Assembly (NCBI GenBank): GCA_904501735.1
Contig: CAJGBY010000010.1
Coordinates: 25,841-89,840 of the forward strand
Source: an uncultured Muribaculaceae bacterium
GTDB lineage: Bacteria > Bacteroidota > Bacteroidia > Bacteroidales > Muribaculaceae
Length of the DNA stretch: 64,000 nt
Direction of reading: 5' to 3'
Shown here: one piece after another, positions 17,520 through 26,786 of the stretch
Numbering within the stretch: position 1 is the first letter of the stretch
Layout of the letters: each line of letters begins with the position of its first letter
Made by a program: the position numbers and the translations under genes
The notes under the pieces: generated by a model
Seen by the model: only the letters and a program-made list of their open reading frames with translations
Told to the model about the DNA's origin: nothing
The model's database searches: none

Positions 17520-18488
17520 ATGAATAGAAAATTATATATCGGCACACTTCTTATAGCTTTAGTCGCTTTATTTACAGCTTGTGGCAAGCAACCGAAGAAC
17601 ACTTTCTCTTCGGGCATCACCACTGTGATGTGCGACGAAAGTTTCGAGAACATTATTAGCCAAGAAATTGAAATGTTCGAATATCACTACCCTAAGGCTA
17701 ACATTATGCCTTATTATGTTGACGAACAAACAGCTGTCGATTCTCTAATGGATCTAAAGACTCAACTGATTATAATTTCTAACAAACTTTCTAAGGCTCA
17801 CGAGGCTCAGCTAAAACTTAAGAATCGTCGTCTTTATCAACAACGATTGGCAGTTGATGCTATTGCACTCATCGTAAACAACAAAAACACCCTCGACGAA
17901 TTGTCAATAAGCGAACTTCGCAACATCCTTTTGGGTGAAACTAAAAACTGGGACGAAATCGAGCCTTCTAAACTCAAGCAAATCCAAGTAGTATTCGACC
18001 ACAAACACTCAAGCATCGTGAAATACATGGTCGATTCTATCACAGGAGGTAAGCCTTTCGCTGGCGAAGTATATGCACAACAAAGCACTCGCGATGTAAT
18101 CGATAAGGTTTCTAAGAACAAGAACACTATCGGACTTATCGGTGTAAGTTGGATTACTCCTGATATGCGTGGTCGCAACAAGAGTGCAGCCGAGTACTAT
18201 CAAGAACTACAAAAGAACGACACAACAACACTCGATTTCAACGACAACATCAAAGTGCTAAAAATAAGACGCGACGACTACCCTATCGCTTTCAAGCCTT
18301 ATCAAGCCTACATATTTAGCGGTGAATATCCACTATATCGTAGCATTTATGTGGCTACAACAGCGGCTCGTGGTAGTTTGCCTCATGGATTCCTAACATT
18401 CCTCACAGGATATGTGGGACAAAAAATTATCCAAAACACAGGGGTACTTCCTGCTGCTATTCAACCAAGAATGGTGCAAGTTAACTAA
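17520..18488 (+). CDS. PstS-like substrate-binding lipoprotein
   Basis: A 322-residue protein with a lipoprotein signal ending Phe-Thr-Ala-Cys (Cys21). The rest resembles a periplasmic phosphate-binding (PBP-like) domain: Met-Cys-Asp-Glu-Ser-Phe-Glu-Asn near 38, Ile-Ala-Leu-Ile-Val-Asn-Asn near 117, Leu-Arg-Asn-Ile-Leu-Leu-Gly-Glu-Thr-Lys-Asn-Trp near 135-146, and Ile-Gly-Leu-Ile-Gly-Val-Ser near 203. No pstABC genes are adjacent, so a role in phosphate import is doubtful. Co-location with a small membrane protein and an abundant TPR protein suggests an envelope function. The family is sound; the ligand is unknown. Confidence 0.82.
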   Translation: MNRKLYIGTLLIALVALFTACGKQPKNTFSSGITTVMCDESFENIISQEIEMFEYHYPKANIMPYYVDEQTAVDSLMDLKTQLIIISNKLSKAHEAQLKLKNRRLYQQRLAVDAIALIVNNKNTLDELSISELRNILLGETKNWDEIEPSKLKQIQVVFDHKHSSIVKYMVDSITGGKPFAGEVYAQQSTRDVIDKVSKNKNTIGLIGVSWITPDMRGRNKSAAEYYQELQKNDTTTLDFNDNIKVLKIRRDDYPIAFKPYQAYIFSGEYPLYRSIYVATTAARGSLPHGFLTFLTGYVGQKIIQNTGVLPAAIQPRMVQVN

Positions 18489-18568
18489 CCTCTTTTTTGA
18501 GAAACAATAACGAGAATAAACAGAAATAATAACTAACAATAACTGAAACAAAAAAAAATCATTTAACA

Positions 18569-20266
18569 ATGAAATTAAAAGCTTTAGTTTCCCTAATTCT
18601 ATTAGGAGGTTCTTTATCAGTCTTCGCTCAAGGCTATAAAGATGGTATCGAATACTACAAAGTAGGTCAGTATGACAACGCTAAGGAATTGCTTATGCGT
18701 AACTTCAACGACGCTTCTACTAACAAGAGTGAAGCTTATTACTATTTAGGTTGCTTGGACATGAAGGCTGGTAAGGTTGCCGACGCTAAGGCAAACTTCG
18801 AAAAAGGTCTTGCTGCCGACGCTAACAACCCTTACAACCTAATCGGTCTTGGTTCTATCGCTCTTAAGAACAACGATGTAAAGACTGCTGAAGAACTTTT
18901 CAACAACGCTCAAAAGCTTACTAAGAAGAATGCTTCTGTTGAAGCTGCTATCGCACGCGCTTACACTGAAGCTGATCCTGTAGCTTATGCTAAGGCTATC
19001 GAAAAGGCGACTAAGAACGCGTACAAATACAGCAAGAACACTAACCCTGACATCTACATCCTTGAAGGTGATGTTAAGGCTGCTGAAAAGAACTGGGGTG
19101 AAGCTGCTGGTATGTACGAACAAGCTATCAATGCTGATGCTAACAACATCGAAGCTTATGTTAAGTATGCTAACACTTACTACAATGTAGCTCCTGATAT
19201 GGCTATCAACAAGTTGAACGAAATCCTTGCTAACAAGCCTAATTCAGCTCTTCTTCAACGCGAACTTGCTGAAAAGTACTACAAGAACGAACAATGGGCT
19301 AAGGCTGCTGTTCAATACGGTAAGTACATCGAAAACCCTAACCACTTTACTCAAGACCGTAGCCGTTACGCATTCCTTTTGTTCTATGGTCAAAAGTACG
19401 AAGAATCTCTTGCTCTTTCTAAGGAACTTGTAGCTTCTCTTCCTACAACAGACCCTCAAAACTTCTACATGAAGCGTATGTCTCTTTACAACCTTGTTGC
19501 TTTGAAGAACTGGAACGCTGCTGAAGCTGCTGCTAACGAACTTTTCAGCGCTACTCTTCCTGAAGGTGTAAAGTATGAAGCTAAGGACTACACTGACTAT
19601 GCTACTACTCTTAAGGAACTTGGCAGAACTCAAGAAGCTCTTGCTCAATACGAAAAGGCTGTTGAACTTAACCCTGATAAGGTTGAATTGCTTAAGGAAA
19701 TCAGTGACGCTTACCTTGACGCTGAACAATATGCTAAGTCTGCTGAAGCTTACCAACGCTTCTTCGACTCTGGTAAGGGTGTAACTAACGACCTTCTTGT
19801 TCTTTCTCAACGCTACTCTAATGTTGCTGCTACTGACACAACAGACAATAAGTTCGTTGCTCTTGAAAAGGCTATTAAGTATGCTGACGAAATCAACGCT
19901 AAGGTTCCTAACCACCCACGCATTCTTTTCCAAATCGCTCGTTGTAAGATGATGATGGATAAGGAAGCTACTGACGGTAACGCTCTTGAAGCAATGAAGA
20001 ACCTTACTGACCTTCTTGACCAAGACCCAGCTAACAAGACTAACCGTGCTAACGACTATGTTTTGGCTTATCGCTACAACGCAGTTTACTACGCAAGCAT
20101 CGCTGGTAAGATCAAAAAAGAAGACAAGAACTACAAGGACAACGAAGAATACAACAACAGTTTGGCTAAGATGAAAGAAGCTTATGAAAACTGGCTTTCT
20201 GTAGACCCAACTAACGAAGGTCTTCGCAAGTATGTTGAATCTTTGAACGCTCCTGCTAAGAAGTAA
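18569..20266 (+). CDS. Secreted tetratricopeptide-repeat protein, highly expressed
   Basis: A 565-residue protein with a signal peptide (residues 1-20, Val-Phe-Ala-Gln) followed by many TPR units, for example Ala-Tyr-Tyr-Tyr-Leu-Gly-Cys-Leu-Asp near 57 and Gln-Glu-Ala-Leu-Ala-Gln-Tyr-Glu-Lys-Ala-Val-Glu-Leu-Asn-Pro near 355. TPRs mediate protein-protein contacts, here probably in the periplasm. Codon use is extremely biased (GCT, AAG, CTT, GAA, AAC), far more than in neighbours, pointing to an abundant product. It is the last gene after the small membrane protein and PstS-like genes and ends at a strong terminator. Confidence 0.88.
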   Translation: MKLKALVSLILLGGSLSVFAQGYKDGIEYYKVGQYDNAKELLMRNFNDASTNKSEAYYYLGCLDMKAGKVADAKANFEKGLAADANNPYNLIGLGSIALKNNDVKTAEELFNNAQKLTKKNASVEAAIARAYTEADPVAYAKAIEKATKNAYKYSKNTNPDIYILEGDVKAAEKNWGEAAGMYEQAINADANNIEAYVKYANTYYNVAPDMAINKLNEILANKPNSALLQRELAEKYYKNEQWAKAAVQYGKYIENPNHFTQDRSRYAFLLFYGQKYEESLALSKELVASLPTTDPQNFYMKRMSLYNLVALKNWNAAEAAANELFSATLPEGVKYEAKDYTDYATTLKELGRTQEALAQYEKAVELNPDKVELLKEISDAYLDAEQYAKSAEAYQRFFDSGKGVTNDLLVLSQRYSNVAATDTTDNKFVALEKAIKYADEINAKVPNHPRILFQIARCKMMMDKEATDGNALEAMKNLTDLLDQDPANKTNRANDYVLAYRYNAVYYASIAGKIKKEDKNYKDNEEYNNSLAKMKEAYENWLSVDPTNEGLRKYVESLNAPAKK

Positions 20267-20290
20267 TATCAATTATTATCTCATACTTTT

Positions 20291-20330
20291 AAGAGCCTGT
20301 TAAGTTTAACCACTTAATAGGCTCTTTTTC
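20291..20330 (+). terminator. Terminator of the TPR gene
   Basis: A 15-bp stem with one G-U pair (20291-20305 with 20312-20326) is followed by a T tract. Confidence 0.85.
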
Positions 20331-20387
20331 TTTGTCTACACCCCACTCTTGAGCCACCCTACTCTTGCATTTTAGCTCACAAACCAT

Positions 20388-20395
20388 TAAATTTG
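20388..20395 (+). promoter_or_regulatory. Promoter of the subtilase gene
   Basis: TAAATTTG lies 30 bases before the ATG at 20426. Confidence 0.55.
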
Positions 20396-20425
20396 TCAAT
20401 TATTTCACATTATTATAATAAGACA

Positions 20426-22615
20426 ATGAAAAGAGTACTATTTTCAATATTTTTTACAGCAATTCTTATTTTTGCTTCTTCTGCATCAACCAAACTTTCT
20501 CTTCCTTCAAGAGTAAAGCTCGATGCATACAACAAAGCGATTATCTCTAATAGTTCACTCAATCTAAAGTCATTATTGCCATTAAGCAATGAGGACAATG
20601 TAGCTCGAATCAACACATTCATTACACTCAAAGAAAATAGCACTTTAAGTGATGAATGTATCACAAATCTCGACATTGACATTACCGACGAATTAGGCAA
20701 CATCATCATAGCTTCTGTTCCTCTCAACAATGTAGAAAAACTTGAGGCTATCGATGCTATCGAGTTCATCGAGTTTGAGCAACCTGTGAATATGCTTTGC
20801 GATAGTGCGCGCATTGCAACAAAAGTTAATGATATTCACAACGGATTTAACCTACCTCAAGCCTACAAAGGCAAAGATGTTATCGTGGGCGTAATTGACT
20901 GTGGTATCGACTTCAACCACATCAATTTCAAGGACGAAAACAAGAACTCTCGCATTAAGTTAGCTGCTTGCTACAACTCTTCAACTAAAGCTATCGAATT
21001 CCTTACCGACTCGGCTGACATAGCAGAGCTAACCACCGACTACACCGATATCAGTCACGGCTCACATGTGGCTGGGATTGCTGGCGGTAGCTACTACGAT
21101 AGCAATTTTTATGGAATGGCTCCCGAGAGTGATTTGATTCTTTGTGGACTTGGCACCAAACTTGGCGACACCTATGTACTATCTTGTATCAAAAAAATAT
21201 TCCAATATGCACAAGAGCAAGGCAAACCTGCTGTAGTCAACATCAGCCTTGGTACCAATGCAGGCCCACACGACGGTACAAGCTCGTTCAATCGAGGTGT
21301 AGATAATGTTTGCAAAGAAGGTAACATCGTTGTTTTCGCATCGGGCAACGAAGGCGAAGACAATCTATACCTAAAGAAAGAATTTACCGATTCAAGCACA
21401 ACTGTTCCTCAAGTTGCGTCAATCATCTATTCGTCAAGCACTTCTTACTCTTGTGAAGTAGACGCATGGAGCAACAAGAGTGAGCCTTTTGGTGTGCAAT
21501 TCTTCATTTACGACACAACTACAAAAACCGAGTTGGCTTCATCTCAAACATTCTACCCTACCAAAACATCTATGGATAGTTACACATGGAGCGGCTTCAC
21601 CCTATCATCCTATTTCAATGGTTCAGTGAGTGTTTCTGGTATGACTTCGTCTTATAACAACCGATACCAACTCTACACTCTTGTATCGGGTAAAACACTC
21701 AAAAGCAACTATCGCATCGGAGTGAAATTTTACGGTAAACAAGGTACCGTAATCGAAGCATGGTCTAACCAAGCTCAATTCGATTCTTACAACAATAGCA
21801 ACTACACTACAGGAACACCCGACGGTTCATTCAACGCTATGGCTACTGGCAAAAAAGCTATTTCTATCGGTGCCTACTCAACAAAAAGAAAGTTCACATC
21901 TATCACAGGCTCAAGACCTTACTATCCAAGTGCTACCGAGGGTGATATTGCATCTTTCTCAAGCTATGGAACCGACATCTACGGTAAGAACTATCCCGAT
22001 GTTGTAGCTCCTGGATTCACCATTATTTCTTCGGTAAACGAATACGACAATGCAACAATTACCAACCGAAAATATCTTGCCTACGAAGTAAGCCTTCTTA
22101 CCCAACGCCGCTCTTACCATTGGGCCGATATGGTTGGAACATCTATGGCTGCCCCAGTTGCTACAGGTACTGTTGCTCTATGGCTACAAGCCGACCCTAC
22201 TCTTACTCCTAAGGAAATACGAGATATTATGATCGAAACAGCTACTACCGATTCTTACACTCAATCGGGCAAAGCTATTCAATGGGGTGCAGGTAAACTC
22301 AATGCTTACGCAGGTCTTGTGAAAGTTCTTCAAAACAAGAACAACAGTGCCTTTACCGACATCACTTCTCCAAACGAAGTGCTCATGATTTATCCTAATC
22401 CATCTAATGGTAACTTCTCTTTCTACGCACACAACGAAAACCAAGTTAAGCTTTCTATCTTAAGCCTTAACGGAGCTACCATTTTCAACGAAATGATCGA
22501 CACCGACAATGGTTTGGGATATGTAAATGCTGAAGGTGCTCTTGCTCCAGGCATATACATTGTGAATATCGTTGGTGCGCACGCATCTCATTCATCAAGA
22601 CTAATAATCCGATAA
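20426..22615 (+). CDS. S8 (subtilisin-like) serine peptidase with T9SS sorting tail
   Basis: A 729-residue secreted protease. After a signal peptide (1-21) and a propeptide-like region comes the subtilase domain with catalytic Asp158 (Val-Ile-Asp-Cys-Gly-Ile-Asp), His211 (His-Gly-Ser-His-Val-Ala-Gly) and Ser573 (Gly-Thr-Ser-Met-Ala-Ala-Pro). A large insertion separates His and Ser. The last 80 residues form a type A T9SS C-terminal domain starting Ile-Tyr-Pro-Asn-Pro-Ser-Asn-Gly and ending Leu-Ile-Ile-Arg, so it is a predicted T9SS cargo, translocated through SprA. The sprA gene is two genes downstream. The ATG at 20426 is preferred to a TTG at 20393, which overlaps the promoter. Confidence 0.93.
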   Translation: MKRVLFSIFFTAILIFASSASTKLSLPSRVKLDAYNKAIISNSSLNLKSLLPLSNEDNVARINTFITLKENSTLSDECITNLDIDITDELGNIIIASVPLNNVEKLEAIDAIEFIEFEQPVNMLCDSARIATKVNDIHNGFNLPQAYKGKDVIVGVIDCGIDFNHINFKDENKNSRIKLAACYNSSTKAIEFLTDSADIAELTTDYTDISHGSHVAGIAGGSYYDSNFYGMAPESDLILCGLGTKLGDTYVLSCIKKIFQYAQEQGKPAVVNISLGTNAGPHDGTSSFNRGVDNVCKEGNIVVFASGNEGEDNLYLKKEFTDSSTTVPQVASIIYSSSTSYSCEVDAWSNKSEPFGVQFFIYDTTTKTELASSQTFYPTKTSMDSYTWSGFTLSSYFNGSVSVSGMTSSYNNRYQLYTLVSGKTLKSNYRIGVKFYGKQGTVIEAWSNQAQFDSYNNSNYTTGTPDGSFNAMATGKKAISIGAYSTKRKFTSITGSRPYYPSATEGDIASFSSYGTDIYGKNYPDVVAPGFTIISSVNEYDNATITNRKYLAYEVSLLTQRRSYHWADMVGTSMAAPVATGTVALWLQADPTLTPKEIRDIMIETATTDSYTQSGKAIQWGAGKLNAYAGLVKVLQNKNNSAFTDITSPNEVLMIYPNPSNGNFSFYAHNENQVKLSILSLNGATIFNEMIDTDNGLGYVNAEGALAPGIYIVNIVGAHASHSSRLIIR

Positions 22616-22627
22616 CAACCAAACACT

Positions 22628-23212
22628 ATGATAGAATACATCAAAGGAAATATAGCCGAACTAACACCCACTTATGCTATTATCGACAATAATGGCATCG
22701 GTTATTTCGTAAACATTTCGCTTTACACTTTCACGGCGTTGCAAAATGCCCAAAGTGCTACTGTCTACATATACGAAGCTATTAGAGAAGATGCTCACAC
22801 TCTATTCGGATTTACCGAAAAGAATGAGCGCGAAATGTTCCTTCTACTCATCAGTGTTTCAGGTGTTGGTCCTAACTCTGCACGCATGATTCTATCATCA
22901 CTTTCGCCCACCGAATTGCAAACTGCAATAGCAACTTCCAATGTTGGTGCGCTTAAAGCAGTGAAAGGAATCGGCGCAAAAACTGCACAACGCATAATTG
23001 TTGACCTAAAGGATAAAATAAAAGCACCATCTGATTCGTTATTAGATATACAGGTTCCTGCCAACAATGAAGTCTATGACGAAGCGCTTGCTGCTCTCGT
23101 TATGCTTGGCTTCTCTCAGCAGGCATCTCAAAAAGTGCTTAAGAAGTTACTTTCAGAATCACAAGGTCTTAGCGTAGAGAAAGTTATCAAGCAAGCCCTA
23201 AAAATGATGTAA
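22628..23212 (+). CDS. ruvA: Holliday junction branch migration protein RuvA
   Basis: The 194-residue protein has the RuvA OB-fold start Met-Ile-Glu-Tyr-Ile-Lys-Gly (1-7), two helix-hairpin-helix motifs (Val-Ser-Gly-Val-Gly-Pro-Asn-Ser-Ala near 75-83 and Ile-Gly-Ala-Lys-Thr-Ala-Gln-Arg near 115) and a C-terminal three-helix domain III with Ala-Leu-Val-Met-Leu-Gly-Phe. RuvA tetramers bind Holliday junctions and load RuvB. It begins 12 bases after the subtilase stop and lies 79 bases before sprA; co-transcription with both is likely. Confidence 0.95.
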   Translation: MIEYIKGNIAELTPTYAIIDNNGIGYFVNISLYTFTALQNAQSATVYIYEAIREDAHTLFGFTEKNEREMFLLLISVSGVGPNSARMILSSLSPTELQTAIATSNVGALKAVKGIGAKTAQRIIVDLKDKIKAPSDSLLDIQVPANNEVYDEALAALVMLGFSQQASQKVLKKLLSESQGLSVEKVIKQALKMM

Positions 23213-23291
23213 GAAAGGTTTCGCCTTATAAATTTCATATAGGAACAACTTTTTAAGGCACACTTAACAGAAATTTGGGCGATTTTATCGA

Positions 23292-26200
23292 ATGAGAAAT
23301 TACAACTCGAAAAAATATATATTACTACTTGCTGCTGTATGTGGATTGATTATACTTTCGGCATATAATTTTTATGCCTATGCTCAATATAATAAATCCG
23401 CACTATTGCCTCCTCCTTCGGTTCCATCAAACGAGGCAAAAAAGGCTGCTGAATCCGATTCCTCTGCTACGCGTTTTAAGGTTAAAAGCACTATTCCACA
23501 AGGTTATGGTGAGCTATATCCTTCTGAGAAACCTATCGACCTTAAAGACCCTTCTAACATAACTTCACAAGCCGAATTCGACCCAGAAACAGGCTGTTAT
23601 GTAATTCGCACTAAGATTGGTGAACGCGAAATCACCACTCCTTTCATTCTTTCGGCCGACGAATACAACAATCTTGTGCTTCGTCAATCGATGCAAGAAT
23701 ACTATCGTCAGAAAAACAGCCAATCTAACGAACAGACCAATAATCCGTTCAATTTCCTTGATATGAACTTCTCTCTTGGGCCTTTGGAAAAGGTGTTTGG
23801 CCCTGGAGGTGTACAACTTAAGACCACTGGTTCGGTTCAAATCAATACTGGTATTAAGACCAACAAGACTGACAACCCTGCTCTATCGTTGGGTGCACGT
23901 AAAAAGACTTATTTCGACTTTGATCAAAAGATTCAAGCCAATATCAACGCATCAGTGGGCGACAAAATGAAGTTCACGATGAGCTACAACACCGATGCTA
24001 CCTTCGATTTCGACTCTAAAAACCTAAAACTTCAATACGAAGGCAAAGAAGACGAAATCATTAAGAACATCGAGGCTGGTAATGTGAGCATGACCACTGG
24101 TTCATCTCTTATTCGTGGTAGCAACTCTCTTTTCGGGGTAAAGACCAAATTACAATTTGGCAAACTTACTGCGACTGCTCTCGTATCGCAACAAAACGCC
24201 GAAACAAAAACTGTGAACACTCGTGGCGGTGCACAAACCACCAAGTTCACCGTTAATGCCGACAATTACGATGCCAATCGTCACTTCTTCCTCGGCCATT
24301 TCTTCCGCGACAACTACGATTTATTCTGCTCTAAATTGCCTCTTGTTTCTTCGGGTATTAGCATCACACGCATCGAAGTGTGGATCACAAACAAGCGCGG
24401 CAATTACGAACAATCACGCAATATCGTTGGGTTTATGGACCTCGGCGAAAGCCAACGAGTAAACAACAGCCACTGGGCAACCAATTCAGCTGTTGCAAAC
24501 CCATCGAATACATCGAACAATTTGCTATCGGAAATCACTTCTCAATATGCCGATGCTCGATATATTAGCCAAACCACTTCGGTTCTTGAACCTCTTTCGG
24601 CTTATGGCATCATTGGTGGACAAGACTACGAAAAAGTGGAAAGTGCTCGACTACTTTCTTCTTCCGAATATACACTTAACTCGGCTCTTGGTTACATCTC
24701 GCTCAAATCGGCATTGAATGCCGACGAAGTGCTTGCCGTGGCTTACCAATACACATATCGTGGTCAAACTTATCAAGTGGGTGAATTCTCGGGCGATATT
24801 GCTTCAACTGAACAATCACTTTTCGTGAAAATGCTGAAAGGCACCACCGTTTCACCTCGCCTTCCTATGTGGGACTTGATGATGAAGAATGTGTATTCAC
24901 TTGGCGCTTATCAAGTACAAAAGACTAATTTCAAGCTCAACATCAAGTACTTAAGCGACACCACTGGTACACAAATCACTTACATTCCTGTGGGTGCTAT
25001 CAACGGTATGCCTTTATTGCAAGTAATGAATCTCGACAACATCGACTCCAACAACAATTTAGGAGCCGACGGACGATACGACTTTATCGATGGCTACACT
25101 ATCTACCCTTCTACTGGTAAGATTGTATTCCCTGTTGTCGAACCTTTCGGCTCACACCTTCGAAAAAAGATTGGCAACGACCAATTAGCCGATAAATATG
25201 TCTACGAACAACTTTACGACTCTACTCTCACTGTAGCTCGACAATATCAAGACAAGAACAAATTCGTTCTTACAGGTGAATACCAAGCGTCTTCAGGCTC
25301 ACAAATTCGCCTTAACGCAATGAATGTTCCTCGTGGATCGGTTGTAGTTACTGCTGGTGGTGTAACACTAACCGAAAACAGCGACTATACCGTCGACTAT
25401 AGCATGGGTATCGTAACTATCACCAACCAAAGTATCATCGACGCAGGTACCAACATTAGTGTGTCGCTCGAAAATCAATCGGTTTTCAGCATGCAACGCA
25501 AAACGCTCCTCGGTCTTGACCTTAACTACAAATTCAATAAGGATTTCAACATCGGTGGTACAATTATGCATTACGGCGAGAAATCTCTCACCGAAAAAGT
25601 GGCTATTGGCGACGAAACTGTTAAGAACACTATTTGGGGGCTAAACTTCAACTACAAGAATGAATTTATGTGGCTCACCAATCTTCTTAACAAGATTCCT
25701 ACAGTGAATGCCACTGCTCCGTCTACGCTTAATGTAAATGGTGAATTTGCTTACATAATTCCTCACAAAGCAACATCAGGTTCTACTCAAGGTAGCTCTT
25801 ATATCGATGATTTCGAATCTACTCAATCGGGTATCGACTTGCGCTCTCCTTATTCATGGTTCTTGGCTTCTACTCCTTACGACAATTCAGCCAATGCCCT
25901 ATTCCCTGAAGCATCGCTTTCCAACAATATTGAATACGGCAAGAATCGTGCGCTTCTATCTTGGTACTACATCGATCGCTTATTCACTCAACGCAATTCA
26001 TCGATGTGTCCAGGCTACTTAAAAAACGACTTGGCACAACAATCCAACCCTTATGTGCGTGAAATCACTTATAGCGAAATATTCCCTAACAGAGAGTTGA
26101 ATTATGGTGAGTCATCTACTATTCAGACTCTTAACCTCTCATTCTACCCTAACGAAAGAGGTCCTTACAACCTTGATGCTAACAATATCAATGCCGAAGG

Positions 26201-26786
26201 TGAGCTACTCAACCCTGAAAAGCGTTGGGGTGGTATCATGCGCAAACTCGATAACACCAACTTCGATGCTTCCAACATCGAATACATCCAATTCTGGTTG
26301 ATGGACCCATTCCTCGATCCCGAAAATCCTAACACCGATGGTGGTGATCTTTATTTCAACCTTGGTGAAATGAGCGAGGACATCTTGAAAGATGGTTTGA
26401 AATCTTACGAAAACGGGTTACCTATTGATGGTGGTACAAGCTACACCAAAGAGACTGTGTGGGGACGCGTTTCTTCCAACAACTCTCTCACCTACGCATT
26501 CGACAACACAGCAGGCTCTCGCAAAAACCAAGACCTTGGTCTTAACGGTCTTAACACCGAAAGCGAAAAGGCGTTCCCTACATATCAAAATTTTGTAAAC
26601 GATCTTCGCCGCAAGTTATCGAGCGATGCTGTGGCTCGAATGGAAAGCGACCCATTCTCTCCTTTCAATGACCCTGCAGGCGACAACTACCATTTCTATC
26701 GTGGCTACGACTACGACGAAATGCAACTTTCTATCCACAATCGTTACAAGCATTACAATGGTACCGAAGGTACTCTCTATCGGTAG
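23292..26786 (+). pseudogene. sprA: sprA (Sov), N-terminal portion, ends at a frameshift
   Basis: SprA/Sov is the giant outer-membrane translocon of the type IX secretion system. This part codes for 1164 residues: an N-terminal hydrophobic export signal (about 8-32), then SprA N-terminal repeats with Gly-Pro-Leu-Glu-Lys-Val-Phe-Gly-Pro-Gly-Gly-Val near 170 and long beta-rich barrel sequence. The frame stops at TAG 26784-26786, but the protein clearly continues in the -1 frame from about 26774 to 30712. Restoring one base gives about 2473 residues, the normal size for SprA (roughly 2400-2500). It could be a sequencing error, strain-specific inactivation or, less likely, recoding. Confidence 0.93.

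Noticed and set aside
19244..20272. A 342-codon open frame on the minus strand opposite the TPR gene
   Set aside because: It is Ser/Val/Leu-rich with no motif and results from the biased codons of the plus-strand gene.
26769..26773. GGTAC direct repeat at 26760-26764 and 26769-26773 as a deletion hotspot
   Set aside because: The repeats are only 5 bases and could not by themselves remove a single base; they are probably chance.
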